NCBI GenBank assembly: GCA_008711295.1 | Contig: VUYV01000125.1 | Span: forward strand, 801,729-865,728 | DNA: 64,000 bases | Source of the DNA: Anarhynchus alexandrinus | Taxonomy: Eukaryota > Chordata > Aves > Charadriiformes > Charadriidae | Direction: 5' to 3' | Shown: one piece after another, positions 12,679 through 25,172 of the stretch | Layout of the letters: every line of letters begins with the position of its first letter | Numbering within the stretch: position 1 is the first letter of the stretch | The notes under the pieces: model-generated | The model's database searches: none | Told to the model about the DNA's origin: nothing | The model's input: only the letters and a program-made list of their open reading frames with translations | Made by a program: the position numbers and the translations under genes

Positions 12679-12684
12679 GTAAGT
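12679..12684 (+). promoter_or_regulatory. EDIL3: Splice donor GTAAGT
   Basis: ACA|GTAAGT directly follows the EGF2 coding sequence. It matches the consensus donor at all six intronic positions. Confidence 0.93.
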
Positions 12685-12699
12685 TCCACATGGTAACTT

Positions 12700-15600
12700 T
12701 TATTGTATTTATAGATAGGAGCCATTTTATTGCTTGCAATGTTGAGGATTAATATCAGATCTGGTTTTCTGAAATATATCAGTCTTTGGCTTTTATATTG
12801 TGAAGAAGCTAATACTACTACCTTCAGAAAATGACCTTACTTCAAACTTACTGAACACAACAGTGCATAATTTGCTATGCATATTCTAGAATATGGTTAG
12901 GAAAAGTAATCACATTTAACACGGAATTAATCAAAAAGCATATTTGAGATAGTAGGGACCTCTTCTTATCTTGGAATTGTTTGTGGGTGTGGTTTGATTA
13001 ATGCTAGACAAAAGTGGAAAGAATAACTGAAATGAAATTTGTGAATAAATGTCTTTTGTATCTTTCTTTACCTATGCATTTATAAATTATAAAGAAATGT
13101 TTTGAATCACAATAATTAAATTCAAGGTTAGAAGTTCCAGACTTAAATCAGATGGACATTTAATCCTGTTTAAAATACAGTATCTGGACCTCTTTCTAAT
13201 CATTATCATTTATCTGAAGAGTTTTTTCCTGGTTTCAGGGCAGATTGGGAACAGCAGGTCAGTATCCTAGTCTTAAAGTGGGTAGTTACAGAATTGACAG
13301 GCAGCCATATGGAAAAAAAAGAATCTTGACATTTAAATAATATCCCATGGGTGGATTATATAGTAAGGTCTACTCTTCACCAACCAAAAATTTTAAGTAA
13401 ATAGATATTGCATTTTTATGCATATATTGAAAATTACAGGTCCATGTTTCCCCAATTAATGTGATCAGAAGTTCTGTGTGACCAAAACCAATTAATAAAA
13501 GCTATGCACATTCCTCTGCAAGTGACTGATCAGATCATGTTCTAACCTATAAACATAATCCACATTATCTGTTTGTCACTTAAATAGAAGCTGGTTTTTT
13601 TTCATATGTAAAAGTCAATTAGAACAACTGCTTGCCTAAGGAGAAACTCATGTGCCAAATTTGTGGTTTATTTCATGCAATAAAGCACAGCATCATTCTT
13701 AAAATCTCATGTTATTGATGCATTTGGAAGCCAACTGTTACTCAGTTAGAAGGTTAAAAACTTAAACAGTCAAGAATCCACTTCTATTTGCACATAAAGA
13801 TAAATCCACTCATTCAAACCAGAATGAATAAGTGCTGAATCCAGTCTACCTTAATTAAGTGCTCCATTTAGATACTTATCTATAATTTGAAGTGTCAGGA
13901 ACCAATACAGTCCAGCTCAAATAACTACTTATGTTCATTATGTCCCTTATATACTCAATGGAAAGTGTCTCCAAAGACCTGAATATGGATATTCAATTTC
14001 ATTAACTTTGGCCCCACTCTCTCTCTCTCAGTTAATTGTGCAGGTAACATAGGCAGTCCCACTAACTTAATCTAGTTAAACCATGTGTCTACCTCTTCCA
14101 CTAGGAACATGGAAATATTGGATATTATCCACTCCTTTGGTATCTGTTCCATCTAGCCCTGATCCTGGGGATGGCCATCTAGTGGAGCTGACTGCCAGCA
14201 AGAGTCATGCTGACTTTTTTTTGTTTTAATGGTCATATCATTAGAGCACTCAGTCAAGATGGGGCACTGAGTTCATAGTGTAATCATGATGGCAAAGGAT
14301 AGTCATTGCCAGCCTTTAAACCATATAGCCAGGAGTTCAAGAGTCTCAAGACCAGAAGAGCAGGCAAGATTATGTCTAGCTGTAACTCAAGAGTTATACC
14401 AGCTTAAAAATTGTACCTGGGATAAATTGTGACTGCAGGACCTTGTGGTTCCCAACCCCGTTCCTTGTACTTGCATGCATTTTACATGTGTCTGCCACCT
14501 GATAAATGAAGCAAAAGTCATTGGAGAGTGGAAATATAGGAAGCTGCACCTTTATCCCCATGACTGCTGTAAGTGAGGGTACAAGCAGACCACTTCTGTG
14601 TGCCATTGATATCCAGTCATATGGAGGAGCTCATCTGAAAACGTCTTCATGTGGCCTAACATTCTCAGGCACGCTCCACCATGGGACCAGTCACTTAGTC
14701 AACGTGCAGCACACAATGCTTCTCCTTCCATTGAATGTGAAAAAGATGACCTTTGTTAAGGATGCAGTGACGTGAATAACACCACAAATTTTCATCAAAC
14801 AGAATGCATGGTTAACATGTGCTGTGTGGAAAATAGCATCTTGTTACCTAGTTCATGAAAAAAAAACATACATTAGTGCATTATGGAGTGTTTCATTGTA
14901 GTTGTTTGCTGAGTCCCCAGTATAATTTTAAAAAACATTCAGGTATCTAACAGTTAGCTAATGATCCTGCTAATCAGCAGAGTGTATTTCTACAAACTTC
15001 AGAATAAAGTAGAACTCTCACATGGGTGATTCAGATTCACTGTGGGGAGACCAGAATCCAAGAAGGCAGCTAAAGTGATTTGAGATAAAACGAGTTTGTG
15101 TGAACAGTTACTCTTTGGGGGACAATAAAATTTAGTCCTTTTCAGGTAATCTGAATTGAGATGTGATAATAAATCATATACAGTATATAGGTGTTCAGTC
15201 TCTAAGGATGTCAGCTATGAGAAGCATCAGAGGAGGTCTCTGCAATCAGGAAGAAGTGTGGGACTTCCAGTGGTGAACTTAATATAACTCTTTTATATGA
15301 TATCCCTTTAGCTCAATTCACAAAGTTCCTTTGATACAAATTCCTCTGCTTCATAAAGTTTAGCAATTCAATTCTGAACTCATTGTAAATCAAGTAAGAA
15401 ATGTGTCAAAGTAGTTCCAACGTGAAAAGGTAAATTAAAATGACCTCTTTGTGAGACATGTATCTTCTTCTAAATTGTTAAGGTTTCCAAAAAATCACAT
15501 TATACTTCTCTTGTACAAGGTTTTTTGTCTTGGATTTCTTTCATGTCTAATATTCTGTTGCTAAGTCAATTAAGCTAGGTGATTGATTTTGCAGTCGAGA

Positions 15601-18600
15601 TACATTCCCAAAGCTAGTATTCTGTCATTCGCATCAACAAATATCCTGTCAATATTTCTGAGATCCCTTGACCTTTTACTCAGGTAAATAATTAATATGT
15701 AAATTATAAAAGAGATCGTTAGCAATTTTACTGATTGTATATTCTAGATTGACTGCAAAACTGATATTAATTGTCAATAGTTGTCTGAAAAGATTCTGAT
15801 TCCCCAGTGGCAAATAAAGAAACAGCTTCCCATTTCAGGGCTCCTAAACAAACCAATGTTTCCCTGGGGAAGTCTACCTCAGGTAGAAGCCTGGGCAGAT
15901 TTTTGTGGTGATGCCCAATACGTTCTTTAAATATCCCTCCGTTATTTAAGAGGCATTTACTTATCTGCTTGGTATGAAGATTCTCCCCAAACGCTGCCCA
16001 GGTTACAATCAGTCATGCTGTTAGTGTATGGCTATCTGGCTTTCAAATGTGCTATTGACAGTATCCAGCGACGAGGAGAGAGGAGGTGTTTGCAAGAATG
16101 ACCTTGAGGCAAGGCAAGTCTCCTTACGGTCTTACTACACCGAGAAAGCAGATCTTCCAGGGAGTAACTCAGAGCACTTAAATTCCTGAAAATAGCATAC
16201 AACTCATGCCCAGGAAGACTAGGGTGTCCTCCGTGGTGGTGATCCTCATTCATAAGAGCAGCAAATCATTTTGTTCCTACAGGATCACTTTGACTGAAAA
16301 CTGTGTAAACACATCGCCTGGTCATTAGCCAGAAAGAAGCATGTAATCATTGGGTGTGTTATAATTCCCTTTTCTTCAACCATGAATTTCAAGAAAGTCT
16401 ATCTACTGAGATCTTTCTGGCTTGTATTGGAAAAGGCGTACTGCTATCCATGAACCAACATCTGTTGTTAAACCATTGTCAGCCTTACTAATCAGTCTTC
16501 ATATGACAGAAGGAAATGCTGGACAAATAGTTGCTGTTTGGATAATTAATGCCTCCATCAACATATAGAGGGGTTACTCTGTCACCTGTTGAACAGCTTA
16601 GAAATACAGTGCTGCAGAACAAGTCAAAATCAATGGAAACGCCCATAAGACTGAAATGGACAGGTTTTCCACCAAAAAAAAAATCCTTAACATTGATATA
16701 TGTAGACAATATACATTACTGTGGTTATCAGATAGATTTCCTGCTGAAAACACAGGAAACTGAGGCATTAGTAACGATATATGTCAAAGTGTGGGTTACT
16801 GGCTGCCACACAGCTAACTGAAGAGACACACAGATCCAACCACAAAAAATCAAGCTAGAAACAATAAAGAGTTTGATTTGGATGCAGTTTTATATTCTGA
16901 GGATCATTAACTCTGTCTGCCATCACTAAATGCCTTGCACTCCAAGAAGAATAAAGGTTAATAATCAACAACATCCAATAATGTAAGCAAGCTCTTCCCA
17001 GTGTTTGTACAGAGTTCTCTGCTTTCCACCTCCCCATCATAGGTGGTCTGTGGTATTCGCGTCTGCTACATTAATGCATTGGGAAACTGCACAGATGGGG
17101 GAGATGCCGCAGAGCAGCAGCTCACATTTTGATAGTACGTTGAGGCGCCATCCCAACTACCCATAGGGCAGTGGCTTTTAACTGTGGGGTGCAACTGGAA
17201 AGGCCACTGGCCATGCATTTCTGGCCAGCTGACGTGATACATAATCTACAGCTTCAGCTCTACCAGCAAATTCAAATCCTAGTAACTTTTCCAGCTACTA
17301 GGAAGAAATATATGTGAGGAAGCTGTAGAACATCCTGTGGCATGGATTTTTGTGTGTTGCAACGAGTGAGTGAACTTGCTAAACCATTCCTGGCTGCAGT
17401 TTGGTGGTACAGCACTCCAGAAACCATTCCCCACAGGTGGTTTTCATGCAGCTGTCTTGTTTTGGAGGCTAAAACCAATTGTTTCTTGCACAGATGCAGC
17501 TTGTTTCAAGCCAGCGGACCCCCTAGATGAGTGGGCAAATTTAATGTGCTAGGGTAGATATAGTTGCACCATACCAGATGTTCATCTGGTGCTGTGCTGG
17601 TGAACGCTCACTATGGCTTGTCCTTTAATACCTCTTTGTGCTTGGGGAGTCCTGAATCTAACCCAGGTGTTCCTTTTTATTTTGGGGGGGGGAGTTCATT
17701 GTAGTTAGCTGTATGAGTAGTTTTAACAAATTACACTAGCAATAAGTTATATAATGTAGCATCAATAATCTATATAGTGTAGTAGTAAACAGCATGTGTA
17801 AGTATGTGTTAGGGAGCTTATACATATAAGCTTTGTTGAGCTGAATTATGAAAACTATTCCTGTGTCCGACCAGTTGCTTAGATAAGAAATGAAGGAAAA
17901 CAGATATACCATTGCTTATTTGGGAATCTTCTAGAATTTTGCATAATTAAAATGAAACAGAAAGAGGGTAACTGGAAAGACATCTAAGAGAGATGACTAA
18001 TAAAGAAGAAAAAAGCAAACAGTCAGTAAAGGCTTTTGGAAGAAAACTCATTAAAATATTGATGTTAAAATGGAAACTGTGTAAGTAGACAAAAATTGGG
18101 GCACAAAAATGGCAGGACCACCAGGTGCAGAAGCACAGCAAACATTTGCCCCATTCACAGAAGTCCAGGAAAACTTTTGCATGAAAGTGCCTGGAAAAAC
18201 AAATGCTCTAATGAGGTAAAAAATGATGGGTTTGTCAGTTGAAAACAAAGAAAGTTTTGATGATGAATCTTCTTACAATAAACATGTGGTGACATTGAAC
18301 AAAAGTGACAACAATTTTTGGACTATTGGAAGTAGGGTTTTGTTTTCCTTGAAATCCAAATAAATATCTTGGTGAAAGCATTAAGTGACTGAGATAAGAC
18401 TACCTGAAGCCCAGAGAGAAAAAGCATTAAATCTCAGGTAACAGACCAACACTGGATGCTTCACAGGAGGGGTCAGGACACCCCCACCATGAAAAGAAGG
18501 GGAATAAATGGCCCCCTACTTGAAGATTTTATTTCATTCTGTAATAGCCAGAGATTGGCTTAAAATCCTAGGTAGGAAGAATGATATCCCCTCCAATTTT

Positions 18601-18630
18601 GTTTCACTCATGCTAGCATTTGCTTATATA
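12700..18630. other. Unassigned intronic sequence
   Basis: AT-rich intron. Reading frames at 14394-14775 and 16032-16821 are short, overlap on both strands and show no domain. No dispersed repeat, tRNA-like or other RNA feature recognised. The block around 17040-17560 is somewhat richer in G+C but unassigned. Confidence 0.5.
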
Positions 18631-18639
18631 GCACTGTTT

Positions 18640-19175
18640 ATTCTTCTTATTCATATACATTTCCAATAGCTTTTTTTTGTGTGTTGAGTTACTGACCTTA
18701 ACAATCTCCTGATGCATTGAGTTTCATAGTCTAATGCTGTATATCAAAAAAAAATCCTTTTTCAATTTCAAACCTGCTGTCTTTCAGCATCTTTAAATGT
18801 TTTATTCTTTGTATATTATGAGACTAAAACAAAAGCAGCTTTTGAGTGCCTTCTGTATGCCACTTATTATTTTGCATACATTTGTCATGTTCCCTCTTAT
18901 TTTTTCTTATGCCAACAGTTCAAATTGTTTCCTTTTCTGTTTCACATGAGAGTTTGTCCGGGACTTTTAAATGGTTTCTCTATGGCCTTCTCAAAATCCT
19001 TTTTGCTCTGTGGTATATTTTACTGTGACAGCGACCTATACCGAAGACAGAGCTGTACCATTTATTTGGCAGAAGATCCTTACAGTACTTTCTATATACT
19101 TTATGCAGCATTTTGTTGGAAGTTTCTTTTCGATTTTTCCTGTTTTAACCAGAACTGGATGGTGAGCTAAGGCTT
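18640..19175 (-). mobile_element. Ancient CR1-type LINE remnant, minus strand
   Basis: Read as the reverse complement, the region matches in outline the 3' half of old amniote CR1 elements. Successive blocks correspond to the segments on loss of a base-pairing start (GTTTCATAGTCTAATGCTGT), the ATTATGAGA block, the CTCTTATT/TTCTTATGCC block and the block around GACCTATACCGAAGACAG. Identity is low with many indels, and no frame survives. This is pattern recognition without an alignment, so the limits are approximate. It is much older than the CR1 at 21225. Confidence 0.4.
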
Positions 19176-19179
19176 TTAT

Positions 19180-21224
19180 TAAGCTGCCTTCTTTGATGCC
19201 TAAGTTTCTTTCATAAGATGTCATAGTGGGAGGAAATAGATCTTCCCGATTGCTTTTGGGTTTTATGGGGATATTGAGCAGAGGGGTGGATTTCTTATGA
19301 CCTATACACTGTCTGAACTATACAATGAATGGTACTTTTAAGAAGATGTGTGTTTCTGTGATATAAAAGTCACTGAGCTTGTCAATAGCCATTATAAACA
19401 TCTTTTGTAGGAGGGTAAATCTCTTTTCCCCTAATTGCAGTCTTTCTTAAGGACTGGTATTATTTTATTGTGGAAAGAAATTAATGTTCCAAAATTGCAT
19501 GAATTACTCTTTGATTGTCAAAGATATTAAATTTGTTCATATTCTGCATTAAAAAGATAATAAACGGAGACATTTTGCACATACAAGTTCCTCTTTATAT
19601 TTGAATTAATAATAAATACTGAATTAAAAATTATCTTTTTAAATTTAATAATAGTTATTGTGATGTCACCATCACACATTCTCTTTTTTATAACATAAAT
19701 ATTATAATATGCCTTTTCAGTGGGCTTCCTCAGAACGGGAATAACTCTTTATATTCCTGAATACATTACAGAAAAATACTAGCAATGAGTCTTGCTAATG
19801 CTGCATGAAAATACTTTTGCAAAAAAACCCCACAAAGATTCCTTCTTAGGTGTTCAATAACTAGACTGCTTTTTTGAAAGCAATGTGTAGACGGTCTTAT
19901 ATGGCTTTGGGATATAAGAATGTGGAAGAATATATGGATTATGCTGTTACAGTCATTTCGTAACAGATAAATAGTGTAAGAAAATGATGAGTAGTTTCAG
20001 GACTTACGTGAAATTCTTCAGTAACAGACAAGGAACTGGACATTATTATTCATCTGGTCTCTTCCACTCCTACTTTCATGGGCTGGTTTTTTCCATAATA
20101 TATCATGAGTTTGGAGTCTATATGTCTTAAATATATTGTCTCACACTTAAACAGATAGGGTATTTCAGATAAAGACGTGATGATGCATCATTCAAACTTC
20201 AGTTTACATCAACAGAGAGTTTTCTTGAATAAGACCAGCAACAATGAATTCAGTATCTCTTGATGTGTTATGCTCATTCTTTATCACTTAATACTGCAGT
20301 ATACCATGCAGTATCTACTGTATAAATATTTTCAGTTTTCTTCAAGATAATGCATTCAAACAAGCAAAAGCTATTGTCTGGGACCTCAGTGTCATTTTAT
20401 TCTTTTGTGTTCTCCTTTTTTGGGTTCCCTTTCATACTTACAAAAAATACATGTTCATTTCAATTCTGTTACGAAAAGTGGTACGGGATTGTTTTCTTCA
20501 CTGGAAAAGGTCATTTTGTAATATCTAAATGGTATTCTTTTCTTCTGTTTTCAGAATGTGAGTCAAGAAAATAAGCATTTCTTACTGCTTTTCTTTCTGT
20601 ATTTCTTTTCCCAAATTCAATATTCTGGTTTTGGCAGCTTTCCCAAAGTGTGACGATTGTCCATTTTCTTTTTGTTCAGTCTTAGACTTCTCTATGAGGA
20701 TGTTCACAATGCTTTCTTGGCAAGGATTTGGCATAGAAAGCCTCTGCAAAGGAAAACAGATTTTAAATGGAACAACAGTGACTGGAAAACATAAACTCAC
20801 CTTGTCTGTTAGTGTGGTCCTTTAAACAACATTACTGATACTAACTCATTTCTGTTACTGTAAATTTTTACCTTCACTTGTTGGTTTGACAAGCAATACA
20901 CTTTGTGAATGAGCTTGCATTCCATCTCTTTATATGACTCCATCTTTCTCACAGTCAAAGAATGCTTGCTATTGAGAGCTATACCCTTGCCTTTCTGTAC
21001 TGTCATAAGCCCTTTCCTTAAAGCTTTGGACATGAGGTCTTTGACGCAGCCTTGAGATGCTAAGTGACTTATAACATTGGGCTGTTCCCAAACTGTCACA
21101 CAACTTTTCTTCAAGAAAGAGCATCAATAAGGAACTCTTAACCACAGAATTACATTAGTACAGAATCATTATTGTTGAGTGTGTTAATATTTGCAATGCT
21201 GACCCAGTAGATGGTATAGATTTT
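19180..21224. other. Unassigned intronic sequence
   Basis: AT-rich intron between an ancient and a younger CR1. Open frames at 20350-20825 are below 85 codons and have no recognised domain. Nothing else seen. Confidence 0.5.
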
Positions 21225-22088
21225 AGAATCATAGAATCATAGACTGGTTTAGGTTGGAAAGGACCTCAAAGATCATCTAGTTCAACCTCCCTGCCATGGT
21301 CAGGGGTGTCTTACACTAGACCAGGTTTCTCAAAGACCCATCCAACCTGGCCTTGAACGCTTCTAGGGATAGGGCCTCCACAATTCTCTGGGCAACCTGT
21401 TCCTGTGTCTCACCACCCTCATCTTCAAAAAATTCTTTAAAACTGTTGCTCCTTGTCCTGTCACTACAGGCCCTGGTAAAAAATCTCCCTCCATGTTTCT
21501 TATAAGCCCCCTTTATATATTGAAAGGCCACAATACGGTGTCCCCAGAGCTTTTTCTTCTCTAGGAACAGCCCCAACTAAGTCAGCCTTTCTTCATGCGA
21601 GAGATGCTCCAGCCTTCTGACCATTTGCATAGTCCTCATGTGGAGGAGGATCCACTCTAACAGGCCCATGTCTTTCTTGTATTGGGGACCCCAGAGCTGG
21701 ACGCAGTACTCCAGGTATGGTCTCATGAAAGTGGAGGGGGAGAATAACCTCCCTCAACCTGCTGCCCACACTTCTTTTCAGGTAGCTCAGGAAACGATTG
21801 GCTTTCTGGGCTGCTATCATACATTGCTGGTTCATGTCCACTTTTTCATCTGCCAGTATCCCCAATCCTTCTCTGCAGGCCCGCTCTCAATCCATTCAGC
21901 CCCCAGCCTGTATTGATAATGATTGATTGCCCCAACCCAGGTGCAGGACCTTGTACTTGCCCTTTTTGAACTTCATGATGTTCACATGGGCCCACTCCTC
22001 TCTCTGGATGGTGTCTCTTCTCTCAAACATGTCAACTCCTCCACGCAGCTTGGTGTCATCTGCAAACATGCTGAAGGTGCACTCAGTC
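21225..22088 (-). mobile_element. CR1 LINE 3' fragment, minus strand
   Basis: The plus strand starts with two copies of AGAATCAT, the reverse complement of a CR1 3' tail, followed by the typical GGTTGGAAAGGACCTCAAAG block. Reading the minus strand from 22088 gives the reverse transcriptase catalytic box FADDTKL (intact here, unlike the 7.2-kb copy) and then the thumb and C-terminal part in several frames, so frameshifts are present. Similarity stops near 22088 just before the catalytic box region would extend upstream, so the copy is 5'-truncated at about 864 bp. It lies antisense in the EDIL3 intron. Confidence 0.9.
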
Positions 22089-22089
22089 C

Positions 22090-25000
22090 TAAGCAGGAGA
22101 ACAAGCAATGAATCACAATAGAATTATGGTTGGTTAGAGGAAGAACATAAGAAAACTGGAGCTGAACAAAGCATCTGTTCTCTGCTCCTTCTTCCAACCT
22201 TTTATGCCCATCTAGGTAGACGTGGCAAATTATAAGACAATTTCATTCATTGTGATAGTTTAGGACCAACACAACCACACCACAGCTTTAAAGTAAGGAT
22301 TGCTTTTAGTCTTTGTTGCACTCACAGATTCATTACAGATATACGAACACATTTCTGTGAGGAAGATAATGAAGATAAATGAAACCTTGAAATAAAATCT
22401 CATTATTTAATGAGACAAAAGTTGTCATTTAGAATTTTTTCACACAGTGGCATGGTCTGATCCATCTGTGCAGGAAGCAGCTGTTAGAAAAAAAGATGAG
22501 TTTTGTAATTTAGATCTTTTTCTTGTTTTTTCTTTTTATTGTTCTGCTGCTGTAAGAACTACTGGGCTCAACCATATGTGTGTGTAGGTGTGTCTAGGAT
22601 GCTGAATTAAAATATTGTATTTGTGTTAGAAACTCATGCTGGCATATGGCTGTGCAGTTCCTTATTACTGTATAGAATATTAGTATTTCCGTTGTTCATC
22701 AAACAAGTTAAAAATTATATTACTGACTTTAATGTTTGTAACTTGAACAATTTACATGGCAATTTTTCTAAAAATTAAAGAAAGAAAAAAATTTAGTCAT
22801 CAGGCATTGTTTTTATACTACAGACTGTGTGAAACAGTTTGAAGAAACCAAAGAACTTTTTAGAAGGAAGATCCAGAAATCTATTCAGTACTCTAGCTAC
22901 TCTTTTGAAATTATAACTAGTATTTATTTGTGTGGATACACTTTTGAGGTCAGTGGGTTTATTTTTAAGTATTCAGTATACAGAGGCAGAGGAGGATAGA
23001 GCATCAGACTCATTGCCTGTGTGTGCAAATCTTGAAAAAACAGTACTTGGACTTGAAGCTCAGTGTAATGAGATAATAGTCTAATAGTATATACCAATCT
23101 GCATTACAAATGTATTCCCTTTGTATTCATAAAATATCTCAAGCAAAACTCATAGTGCTGTCACATTTGCATATGAATACCCAGGATGTTCTTCTAGCTT
23201 GCATTTATTCTGATGTGTTAAGTAATATAGAATTATTTCTGTAGGGCATCTGGATGAGTGTTTTAGTTTGCATCAGGAGTACATTTTTAAAGAAAATCTC
23301 TTGATCATCTTCTCTTACTGTGCTTTGCTTCATGTGACAGCAGTCTCAGAGCATAAGAACTGGATCCCTTTGAGATGAAAATAATATAAAAGAAAATAGT
23401 CTGGTAGTCTAAGATTCCTCATATACACACTAGGAATTGACATAAAACATTCCGGTGGGTAAATGGACGTTCAGTCCTCCCAGCCGACGTAGAACTTTTA
23501 CAGAGAAAACATGCCTGAGAAATGTGTAGGGACATGCAGACGCTGTGTCCTCGGCTCTAATCATTTCAGACTACAACTATAATTTTGCAAGACCACACTA
23601 CTTATGAATATAGACAGAACCTGTCTCTGCCTACATTTTTCTCCAAGTACACTGAAAACAGTGAATAGACCTTGTTTCTCTTCCTTTTCTTATGATTTGT
23701 TAATGTCTGACATAAGGAGAGGCACTTGGTTTTCTGAAGTCTCATGATCTGGCCTGAATTTTCTTTAATGCTCTAGTGTGTTTGCCTGATACTGCCAAAA
23801 TGATGGTGCCCATCTTTCCTGAGAACATATCCCTATCAGACAGTCTGAACTGTCTCACCAGGCTTGTCTGGAAGTGTACAACCTAAACACAAGAGGGGGT
23901 TTTCTGTGGGATCAGATCAGTGAAAGTAGCCACACAGCTTTCAGGAGGAGCTTATTAGTTCTTCCTGTGACACTTCTCTGCCCAGGTGCACAGAGCCTCT
24001 GTGACTCTAACCATCAGTAGCTGGTTATCATCTCAGAAGGACTTCTGCTGGGATCTGTGCATGGCCATGAATGAGCAAAAATGATAGCACTCAAGAATTG
24101 CCCCCTTGCAACAAAGCATTGGCAGCGAATTGGTGCTGCGTGGTCCAGATGTGTATGCATTATACCATAAAAGAGAATTTAAATCACTATTTACCAGCAA
24201 ATAATACATAAAATTTGTAATCTCAGATTTCATTTTAGCCTCAACACAAGTCAGTAAGGCATCTAGTTCTGAAAATGTGTTTTATGTGATCCTTTCATGT
24301 GTCTAGCATACAATCATTACTCTCATGTAGTATTTAGGGTTTATTTAAAAGCAGTATTCTCTTCAAATACCAGTAGTTTTTGCTGTTAGAAAAAAATTAG
24401 TTTGCTCTTTTCTCAGCCTTTCTATTTTCTTTGTCAGTCATACTTAATATCTAAGGGAGTTTCAGAATAACACTTCAGAAGATATACGCCAAAATGAGAA
24501 AAAAGTGAAACATGAAAATAATTTTTGACTGAATCTAAAATTTAGAGTTTAAAATATTAATTTCTTCATTATTTCAGTGCTCTAACAGAGAGAAAATCTC
24601 CTCCCATTTCTCAGCAAAAATAAAGATCTTTTACAGGGATTGTATCACCTATGGCTCTAAGTTATGGTACAGATTATATGTGTGGACTGGAAGGCAATTC
24701 CTTAGCTGCTAAACACAGTTTTGGAAAATGCATAAACCTATTTGGATAGGTCTTACTTGATGTGATCATCAAGCAAAGGTGACATTGCCTGGGCCAGCTG
24801 CCATAAATACAAGTTCTAGTTCTGAGAGATGTTTTTAGTGCAGGACATATAACTCTCTGTGAATCATGAAGAGCAACTCGGGTGTGTGTGCCCTGAGATA
24901 ATAGAGCTGTCAGTCAGATGGAGACAGAAGTCACTGCAATAAATATTTCCCTTCCTGTACTAGACAGTCATTGGTGATGTGAGAAAACTACTTCATGCAC

Positions 25001-25170
25001 ATTTTGCATGTTTTATGGGGAGGGAGATGAGGTCTTCCTTTTCACCTTTGCAGAGGAGACAAGGAAGTTACTGTAGTCCAAAAGAAAAACTGATAGATAA
25101 CTGGTTAGCAAATAAGTGTACTTGCCACAGATAATACATACCATATACATGGCATATGTACCATATGCCT
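22090..25170. other. Unassigned intronic sequence
   Basis: AT-rich intron without a reading frame above 66 codons and without a repeat I recognise. Confidence 0.55.
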
Positions 25171-25172
25171 AT

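Noticed and set aside
12501..12752. 83-codon open frame covering the EGF2 exon as a stand-alone gene
   Set aside because: It starts inside the intron before the polypyrimidine tract and runs past the GTAAGT donor. Only 12550-12678 is coding.
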